A DNA stretch of 11,286 nt from an uncultured Thermoleophilia bacterium (GTDB taxonomy: Bacteria > Actinomycetota > Thermoleophilia > UBA2241), in assembly GCA_903921965.1 (NCBI GenBank), contig CAIXSE010000278.1:1-11286 (forward strand), read 5' to 3'. Under the pieces are notes generated by a model, which saw nothing but the letters and a program-made list of their open reading frames with translations, made no database searches and had not been told where the DNA came from. Both the position numbers and the translations under genes were made by a program. Each line of letters begins with the position of its first letter. The stretch's first letter is position 1. Shown here piece after piece: positions 6,881-11,286 of the stretch.

Positions 6881-7479
6881 GCGCCATCGCGTCGCGTCTT
6901 GGGCGGCGGCCGGGCGTGGAGGCGCCGCCGGTGCCGCGTCGCGAGGCGGGCGCGGCGTCCGAGGCGCCGGACCGCGAGGCGCTCGTGCGGCGCTTCTGCG
7001 AGCGCCTCGCCGACGTGTCCGGCACTGCAGTCATGGTCGCCGACCGCGCCGAGGCGCAAGCAGCGGTGGAGCGCCTCGCGGCCGAGCGCGGCTACCAGGG
7101 CCTGGACTGCCCGGCGGCGCTGCGCTGGCCGGGCATCGAAGCGCTCTGCAGCGGCGACCCGCGCGCGGCCGACTTCGGCCTCAGCGAGGCCCGCCGGGCC
7201 ATCGCCGAGACCGGCACGGTGGTGCTCTGGCACGACGCCGCCGTGCCGCGGGCCGCGTCGCTGGTGCCGCCCGCGGCCGGCGTTTTTGTGCCGGCTTCTG
7301 CCATCGTCTCGCGGCTCGGCGACGTCACGGCGCGCCTCGCCGCAGTCGAGCGCCCGGACCTGCCTGCCTGCATCACCTTCATGAGCGGCCCGAGCCGCAG
7401 CATGGACATCGGCTACGTCTCGTGCATGGGCGTGCATGGCCCGGGCGAAGTCGTCGTCTGGGTCATCGCCGACGAGTAG
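6859..7479 (+). CDS. lutC: Lactate utilisation protein C, LUD domain
   Basis: LutC completes the LutABC set. The 206-residue protein carries a LUD domain over about residues 55-204, with AIAETGTVVLWHD (115-126) and the end motif ITFMSGPSRSMDIGYVSCMGVHGP (172-195). In most LutC proteins the second motif reads SR[ST]ADIE; here A becomes M182 and E becomes G185, a mild divergence. The start is a GTG one base after the lutB stop, with GGGG eight bases upstream (6847-6850), so it shares the operon's transcript. The first 42 bases of this region and the final 17 bases of the gene, plus about 45 bases downstream, recur fused together at 8737-8837 as a scar. Confidence 0.92.
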   Translation: MDRERFIGAIASRLGRRPGVEAPPVPRREAGAASEAPDREALVRRFCERLADVSGTAVMVADRAEAQAAVERLAAERGYQGLDCPAALRWPGIEALCSGDPRAADFGLSEARRAIAETGTVVLWHDAAVPRAASLVPPAAGVFVPASAIVSRLGDVTARLAAVERPDLPACITFMSGPSRSMDIGYVSCMGVHGPGEVVVWVIADE

Positions 7480-7524
7480 GCCGGCCGGGCCGGAGCGCCG
7501 CTCCGCCGGCGCGCCCGTCTGAGC
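7463..7524 (+). repeat. Direct repeat copy B: lutC end and downstream flank
   Basis: Bases 7463-7493 (last codons of lutC, stop and flank) are identical over 31 nt to 8774-8804. Similarity continues, with a 2-nt insertion and a few changes, to about 7524 against 8837. The two copies bracket the NTase/HEPN gene pair as direct repeats about 1.3 kb apart. Confidence 0.9.
7491..7505 (+). terminator. Short GC hairpin after lutC (weak terminator candidate)
   Basis: CGGAGC (7491-7496) and GCTCCG (7500-7505) form a perfect 6-bp stem with a 3-nt loop, 11 bases after the lutC stop. No T-run follows, so intrinsic termination is uncertain. The left arm is altered in the scar copy at 8801-8817, where the hairpin is lost. 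Confidence 0.3.
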
Positions 7525-7641
7525 TTCCTTGAGCCCGCTTCAGGATGCTCAGCCGTCAGAGCGCATCTGGCGCCACATGAGAGCCACCAGCGACTGGGAG
7601 TATGTTCGCTCTGGGGGATATATGTCCACCAGAAGAGACAC

Positions 7642-7677
7642 TTGTACACGCTAGGGGACAGTACTAGCATGCATGCT
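7642..7677 (+). promoter_or_regulatory. Promoter and palindromic operator of the NTase/HEPN module
   Basis: TTGTAC (7642-7647) and TAGCAT (7665-7670), 17 nt apart, form a plausible promoter. The ATG at 7680 follows the -10 box by nine bases, so the message would be leaderless or nearly so, in keeping with the lack of a Shine-Dalgarno site. A perfect 12-bp palindrome, AGCATGCATGCT (7666-7677), covers the -10 box and start point. An 8-bp palindrome, GACATGTC (7682-7689), lies 14 bp further on, centre to centre. Symmetry over the promoter is what one expects of autoregulation, here most simply by the winged-helix domain of the NTase protein. That assignment is an inference. Confidence 0.5.
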
Positions 7678-7679
7678 GT

Positions 7680-8303
7680 ATGGACATGTCATCGCCATAT
7701 GCCGTCGCACTGTCCTCTGCCGAAGGGCCGATCCTGGCAGTGCTCGCCGGGACGACCAGGGCCCTCAGTGGCCGCGAGGTCGCGCGTCTGAGCGGCGTTT
7801 CCGCGAACGGCGCCTGGAAAGCGCTTCGGCGCCTGGCCGAGCACGGCCTGGTCCGCGAGGAGCCTGCCGGTGGGAGAACGACGCTCTACACGCTGAACCG
7901 TGAGCACGTTGCTTGTGAAGCAGTCACGACCCTCACGCGGCTACGTGCGATTCTCGTCGCCCGGCTCAGAGACCGCGTCGCGAGCTGGACGCTTCAGCCG
8001 CTCCACGCCTCGCTCTTTGGCTCGGCAGCGCGCGGAGACGGAGATACGCGCAGCGACATCGACCTTCTCCTCGTGCGCCCCAAGGGGACCGTGGAGGATG
8101 ACCCGCAGTGGCGGTCGCAGCTCGATGGACTTGCCAGAGCCGCGTGGTCGTGGACGGGGAATCACACCAGCATCGCCGAGATACCCGAAGGTGAGCTTGC
8201 TCGTCTTCGCCGCGAGCGACCGCCGGTCGTTGAAGACGTCATGCGCGACGGGATCACGCTTCTGGGAGAGCCGGCCTCCGTGCTTCTCGGTCGGTCCCGT
8301 TGA
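7680..8303 (+). CDS. Winged-helix and minimal nucleotidyltransferase fusion (MntA-like antitoxin)
   Basis: This 207-residue protein begins with a MarR/ArsR-like winged helix at about 13-75 (LSGREVARLSGVSANGAWKALRRL is the recognition region, GGRTTLYTL the wing). It continues as a DNA polymerase beta-type minimal nucleotidyltransferase. FGSAARGDGDTRSDIDLLLV (113-132) supplies the GS...D-x-D core, with D126 and D128 as metal ligands. The third acidic residue is not obvious. In the known MntA/HepT systems the NTase is the antitoxin and adds AMP to the HEPN toxin. The next gene is a HEPN protein with an overlapping start, so the pair fits that model, though actinobacterial wHTH-fused members are less studied. 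The ATG at 7680 is chosen from the promoter position; an ATG two codons later is also possible. The fused DNA-binding domain suggests self-regulation. Confidence 0.85.
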   Translation: MDMSSPYAVALSSAEGPILAVLAGTTRALSGREVARLSGVSANGAWKALRRLAEHGLVREEPAGGRTTLYTLNREHVACEAVTTLTRLRAILVARLRDRVASWTLQPLHASLFGSAARGDGDTRSDIDLLLVRPKGTVEDDPQWRSQLDGLARAAWSWTGNHTSIAEIPEGELARLRRERPPVVEDVMRDGITLLGEPASVLLGRSR

Positions 8304-8728
8304 GTCCGCGCGTCCCCACCGGCGGCCGCTCGCAGCCTTGTGGCGATGCGGAAGCACGAGCCAAGCTTCGCCGTGCAGAACAGTACATGGAGGTCGCGCG
8401 CCTGATCACTGCTGAGGCCAGCCCCGATCCCGACTGGGCGAGTGCCGCAGCCGCGCTCGCAGTCCTCGCCGGGATACACGCTTCGGATGCGGCGTGCTGC
8501 AAGGCGCTCGGTCGCCGCTCGCGTGGACAGGATCACCACGCTGCCGAAGAGCTTCTCGAACAGATCGAGCCCGACGGCAGACAGGCGGCGACGGCCATGC
8601 GAAGACTCATCAACCTGAAGGACGAAGCGCACTACGGCTTCTTCCGCATGTCCGCACAGGGCCTGCGATCAGCCTTCACGCAGGCTGATCGGCTGATCTC
8701 GTTCGCTCGCGCAGTGTTCGGGCGGTAA
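8300..8728 (+). CDS. HEPN-domain protein (putative HepT-like toxin partner)
   Basis: This 142-residue, mostly helical protein matches the HEPN family found next to wHTH-NTase genes in actinobacteria. AVLAGIHASDAACCKALGRRSRGQDHHAAEELL spans the second and third helices (54-86), and LKDEAHYGFF (106-115) supplies the motif region. Canonical HEPN RNases have R-x4-6-H; here the run is K107-D-E-A-H111-Y112, so the usual arginine is a lysine or is displaced to R102 and the tyrosine follows the histidine directly. Toxic RNase activity is therefore uncertain. The TTG start overlaps the NTase stop (TTGA), which implies translational coupling; no ribosome site is visible, and the next in-frame ATG (codon 30) would cut the first helix. 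Confidence 0.75.
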   Translation: MSPRVPTGGRSQPCGDAEARAKLRRAEQYMEVARLITAEASPDPDWASAAAALAVLAGIHASDAACCKALGRRSRGQDHHAAEELLEQIEPDGRQAATAMRRLINLKDEAHYGFFRMSAQGLRSAFTQADRLISFARAVFGR

Positions 8729-8736
8729 CCCGGAGC

Positions 8737-8837
8737 CGACGGGCGCGGCAGCTGACGGTGGACCGCTAGCGGTTCATCGCCGACGAGTAGGCCGGCCGGG
8801 CCGGCGCGCGCCGCTCCGCCTTGGCGCCCGTATGACC
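8737..8837 (+). pseudogene. Miniature deleted second copy of lutC (scar)
   Basis: This stretch is a fusion of two pieces found intact earlier. Bases 8737-8779 match 6839-6880 (lutB end, lutC start) and 8774-8837 match 7463-7524 (lutC end and flank). They meet at TCATCG, which is present at both parental sites (6875-6880 and 7463-7468). The loss relative to lutC is 588 bp, 196 codons, so the reading frame is kept, giving GTG-GAC-CGC-TAG and later GCC-GAC-GAG-TAG. The TAG at codon 4 and the inserted G before the GTG show it is not used. It is a relic of a duplicated lutC after deletion between short direct repeats. The rest of the 296-bp gap to the next gene holds only the inverted repeats listed separately. 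Confidence 0.88.
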
Positions 8838-8886
8838 CCGGTGCTATCCATCAGCTCTGCCCAGACACCCCCGTTCGTCTCGCAGA

Positions 8887-8905
8887 ATCACCCCTCGCGG
8901 GTGAT
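8887..8905. promoter_or_regulatory. Inverted repeat upstream of the ABC importer operon
   Basis: ATCACCC (8887-8893) and GGGTGAT (8899-8905) form a perfect 7-bp inverted repeat around a 5-nt centre, 119 bp before the substrate-binding protein start. It could be an operator or an RNA hairpin. No flanking promoter boxes are convincing. Confidence 0.35.
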
Positions 8906-8912
8906 AGACGCG

Positions 8913-8941
8913 TGGCCGGACTCGCACTACCTTTCCGGCCA
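8913..8941. promoter_or_regulatory. Second inverted repeat upstream of the ABC importer operon
   Basis: TGGCCGGA (8913-8920) and TCCGGCCA (8934-8941) are perfectly complementary over 8 bp with a 13-nt loop, seven bases downstream of the previous inverted repeat. As RNA the two would form adjacent hairpins in the leader of the importer message. Confidence 0.35.
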
Positions 8942-9024
8942 TGCAAAGGCGAGCTGTTCTGACGCCGCGTGTCGCAGCCGCTCGTCCGCCGGGATGTGCC
9001 GTTGGGCCGACAAGGGGGACTCCG

Positions 9025-10743
9025 ATGCTCCGCTCTGCCAAAGCAGCGAAGGTGCGGGTGTTGTACCTGACGGCTGCGATCCTCTGTGTGGTCGCCGTGG
9101 TGGCGGCTGGTTGCGGGGGTGGATCGACCGACTCGACCAGCTCGTCCAGCCCGAGCGCGACTGCGGCCGGCGAGCAGCCGTTGTTCCGCATGGGCGCCGT
9201 GGGGAGCGCCACGTTCGACAGCCTGAACCCGTACAATGCCGTGTCAGCGGCAGCGCTCTCCGCGTTCATGCAGATGTACCCGGCCCTGATCCAGTACTCG
9301 GCCGACCTGCAGCCGCTGCCGGACCTGGCCGAGTCGTGGACGACGAGCGCGGACGGCAAGACGTGGACCTTCAAGCTGCGCTCGGATGGCGTCTGGACGG
9401 ACGGCAAGCCGATCACGGCGAGCGACGCCGCCTTCACCATCAACACGGCCGTCAAGTTCAAAACCGGTGTCGCCGCGGGCGTCTCCCCGTTCATCGTCGG
9501 CATCAAGAGTGCGAGCGCTCTTGATCCGGCCACGCTCGTGGTGGAGACCGAGTACCCCGTGCCGGCGCTCCTGGCCAACATCGTCAACCTCGCCATCCTG
9601 CCCGAACACATCTGGGAGCCGCTGGCTGGCGGCGACGGCGCCAAGCTCAAGACGCTCACCAACGACCCGAGCAAGGAGACCGTCGTCGTTTCCGGCCCGT
9701 TCACGGTCCAGACGTACGACCCGAAGGGCACCACCCTCTTCGTGCCGGTCGACACCTTCTACGGCCAGAAGCCGCTCATCAAGGGCTACGGGATCCAACT
9801 CTTCACCAACCCGGATGCCGCCGCACAAGCGCTCAAGGTCGGCGATGTTGACGCTGTCTACCCGCTGACGGCGGCGCTCGCGTCGAGCCTGAAGAGCGAC
9901 CCGAAGCTGCAGGTGGAGGGTCTCTCCACGATGCCGCTCACCTTCGCCGTGAACGACTACCCGAAGTACGAGAAGCACCCCGAACTGCGCGACGTCAAGG
10001 TGCGCGAGGCGTTCGACCTGGCCATCGACCGTGAGCAGATCGTCAACGATGTCTACCAGGGCTTCGCCACTCCTGGCGGCTCGTTCGTCTACCCCGAGTA
10101 CTCGCCTGCTTACATGTCGGCGCCGCTCTCGGTGCCAACCAGAGATGTGGCCAAAGCCAACGCGATCCTCGATGAACTTGGATACGCCAAGCGTGGCGAC
10201 GGCATCCGGATGGCCGACGGCCGTCCCATGGAGTACACCGTGGTGCTGTGGTCGGCTCGAGCGGGTGACCAGCAGCGGACCTTCGGTGTCCTCAAGCAGA
10301 ACCTCGCCGACATCGGGGTGGCCCTCAAGTCGACGATGACCGACAACGCCTGGGGGGCGTTCATCGGCGAGCCCGGCGAGAACTACATGGCCTATGACGC
10401 CTGGCTCGTGGGCTACGTGATGAACCCCGACCCTGACAGCGCGCTGGTGATGTACTCGAGCAGCATGACCGAGGCGGCCGTGAGTCCGACGGGGGCCATG
10501 AACAAGGCGTACGACGAGGCCTACCAGCTGACCCAGGACATGGATCCCGAGGCGCGCAAGGCGGCCATCGACAACGCCGTCTCGGTCCTGCAGAACGAGC
10601 ACCTGGAGATCGGACTCGTGTACTGGGACGTGCTCACCGCCTGGGACAAGCGCTGGCAGAACGTGCCCGACATCGGCTGCCTGTTCACGACGCCTTCGTA
10701 CCTGAGCAAGGCCGCCTTCGTCCGGCTGGCGGTGCAGGAGTAG
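9025..10743 (+). CDS. ABC importer substrate-binding lipoprotein, family 5 (peptide/opine/nickel type)
   Basis: This 572-residue extracytoplasmic solute receptor captures its ligand for an Opp/Dpp-type ABC importer. The N-terminus has basic residues, a hydrophobic stretch (13-27) and a lipobox ending VVAAGC, so C30 should be lipid-anchored after signal peptidase II cleavage. A Ser/Thr-rich linker follows (to about 55). The SBP_bac_5 domain (PF00496) is then clear: LPDLAESWTTSADGKTWTFKLR, a WTDGKPITASDAAFTI segment, VREAFDLAIDREQIVNDVYQG, and VAKANAILDELGY. An in-frame ATG at 8941 is upstream, but the ATG at 9025 has AAGGGGG six bases before it and places the signal peptide correctly. A permease gene follows. 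The ligand cannot be inferred; oligopeptides are the commonest. Confidence 0.93.
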   Translation: MLRSAKAAKVRVLYLTAAILCVVAVVAAGCGGGSTDSTSSSSPSATAAGEQPLFRMGAVGSATFDSLNPYNAVSAAALSAFMQMYPALIQYSADLQPLPDLAESWTTSADGKTWTFKLRSDGVWTDGKPITASDAAFTINTAVKFKTGVAAGVSPFIVGIKSASALDPATLVVETEYPVPALLANIVNLAILPEHIWEPLAGGDGAKLKTLTNDPSKETVVVSGPFTVQTYDPKGTTLFVPVDTFYGQKPLIKGYGIQLFTNPDAAAQALKVGDVDAVYPLTAALASSLKSDPKLQVEGLSTMPLTFAVNDYPKYEKHPELRDVKVREAFDLAIDREQIVNDVYQGFATPGGSFVYPEYSPAYMSAPLSVPTRDVAKANAILDELGYAKRGDGIRMADGRPMEYTVVLWSARAGDQQRTFGVLKQNLADIGVALKSTMTDNAWGAFIGEPGENYMAYDAWLVGYVMNPDPDSALVMYSSSMTEAAVSPTGAMNKAYDEAYQLTQDMDPEARKAAIDNAVSVLQNEHLEIGLVYWDVLTAWDKRWQNVPDIGCLFTTPSYLSKAAFVRLAVQE

Positions 10744-10771
10744 GCCCGCGATCGTCCGCGACGCACGCGAA

Positions 10772-10831
10772 GGCGCGGCGTTCGTGCTCTCCTCGACTCC
10801 CCCTGTAGATCGAGAGCGCGAACGCCGCGCC
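10772..10831 (+). other. Long intergenic hairpin between binding-protein and permease genes
   Basis: Bases 10772-10791 pair with 10812-10831 over 20 bp with a single G-U (T10785 with G10818) and a 20-nt loop. There is no following T-run, and the permease starts 21 bases later, so it is unlikely to be a full terminator. Strong hairpins at this place in importer operons are known to stabilise the upstream binding-protein message and keep permease expression lower; that role is the best fit here. Confidence 0.7.
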
Positions 10832-10851
10832 GCTGAGCCGGATCGATCACA

Positions 10852-11286
10852 GTGACCAGACGGCAGAGGTTCATCTTCCGTCGCGCCGGCAGCGCGGTGG
10901 TGATCGCCTTCGTTGCCATCACCTGCAGTTTCGTCCTCTTCCGCGCCCTGCCGGGTGACGCGGTGACGAACATCACCCAGGTGCCGAACATGACCCCTGA
11001 GGCGCGGGCGGCACTGCGCGCTCAGTTCGGCATCGACAGGCCGCTCACGACCCAGTACGCGCTGTTCTTGAGGGAACTGGCCCGCGGGAACCTCGGCGTC
11101 TCCTTCCAGACGCACGAGCCCGTGCTCAACGAGGTGCTCGAGTCGGTGCGTAACACCATCCCCATGGTAGGGCTGGGGACCGTGATGGCGATCCTGTGGG
11201 GTACGCTGATCGGCGTCAGCGCCGCCTATCGCCAGGGTACCGCGCGTGATCGCGCGATCACCGGTGCGGCCATGATCATCTACTCG
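10852..11286 (+). CDS. ABC importer permease, DppB/OppB family (partial, C-terminus cut)
   Basis: The first 145 codons of an inner-membrane permease run off the right edge without a stop. Residues about 13-30 form the first membrane segment (VVIAFVAITCSFVLFRALPGD), ending in the family's characteristic R-x-LPGD. A periplasmic stretch follows with ALRAQFGIDRPLTTQYALFL and ARGNLGVSFQTHEPVLNEVLESVRNTIPM, both hallmarks of DppB/OppB (PF19300 and BPD_transp_1). The second membrane segment begins at about residue 100. The start is a GTG with only a weak ribosome site. Family members are about 300-330 residues, so roughly half is missing. It lies 108 bp behind the binding-protein gene, in the same operon, with the hairpin between; a DppC-like permease and ATPases would be expected beyond the window. 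Confidence 0.93.
   Translation, partial: MTRRQRFIFRRAGSAVVIAFVAITCSFVLFRALPGDAVTNITQVPNMTPEARAALRAQFGIDRPLTTQYALFLRELARGNLGVSFQTHEPVLNEVLESVRNTIPMVGLGTVMAILWGTLIGVSAAYRQGTARDRAITGAAMIIYS

Noticed and set aside
4902..7034. Long minus-strand frame of 710 codons across lutA-lutB
   Set aside because: The plus strand here encodes clear LutA and LutB with all ligand cysteines; the antisense product has biased composition and no recognisable domain.
7463..8837. Insertion sequence bounded by repeats
   Set aside because: The bracketing repeats are direct, derive from lutC, and no transposase or terminal inverted repeats are present between them.
8941..9024. Upstream start for the substrate-binding protein
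   Set aside because: It would put 28 extra residues before the signal peptide; the ATG at 9025 has a good ribosome site and gives a normal lipoprotein signal.
9244..11115. Long minus-strand frame of 623 codons opposite the importer genes
   Set aside because: It spans two well-supported plus-strand genes and the gap between them, and its composition is typical of a shadow frame.

Overview
The window is about 11.3 kb of very GC-rich DNA. The codon use, the GTG and TTG starts, the scarce Shine-Dalgarno sites and the actinobacterial-type HEPN protein all suggest a chromosomal segment of an Actinomycetota bacterium; I cannot place it more finely. No RNA gene, transposase or CRISPR array is visible.

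Left part (1-3290): the tail of a DUF4143-type AAA ATPase gene (+) enters from the left edge and converges on a complete STAND-like ATPase with a DUF234 nuclease-fold tail (-). The promoter of that second ATPase lies inside an unusual control element: three tandem, near-palindromic 16-bp units that together make a 19-bp inverted repeat with a 5-nt spacer. Divergent from it is a DUF1254/DUF1214 protein of unknown function.

Middle (3287-7479): a class I/II PLP aminotransferase (-) is divergent from a three-gene lactate-utilisation operon lutA-lutB-lutC (+). LutA is a CCG-domain iron-sulfur protein, LutB a LUD-domain protein with a dicluster ferredoxin part, and LutC a LUD-domain protein. The genes are packed tightly (ATGA overlap between lutA and lutB, one base between lutB and lutC). 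Together they are expected to oxidise L-lactate to pyruvate at the membrane.

Right part (7480-11286): a two-gene nucleotidyltransferase/HEPN toxin-antitoxin-like module follows, with a winged-helix domain fused to the nucleotidyltransferase. It has its own near-leaderless promoter with a 12-bp palindrome. After it comes a 100-bp scar (8737-8837) that joins the first bases of lutC to its last bases, a miniature internally deleted second copy of lutC. The TA-like module is therefore bracketed by lutC-derived direct repeats, which indicates a past duplication or insertion. The window ends in the start of an Opp/Dpp-type ABC importer operon: a lipoprotein substrate-binding protein, a strong 20-bp intergenic hairpin, and the N-terminal part of the first permease.

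Several genes (the DUF234 ATPase, the aminotransferase and the NTase) have a plausible -10 box 6-9 nt before the start codon, so leaderless transcripts are likely here.
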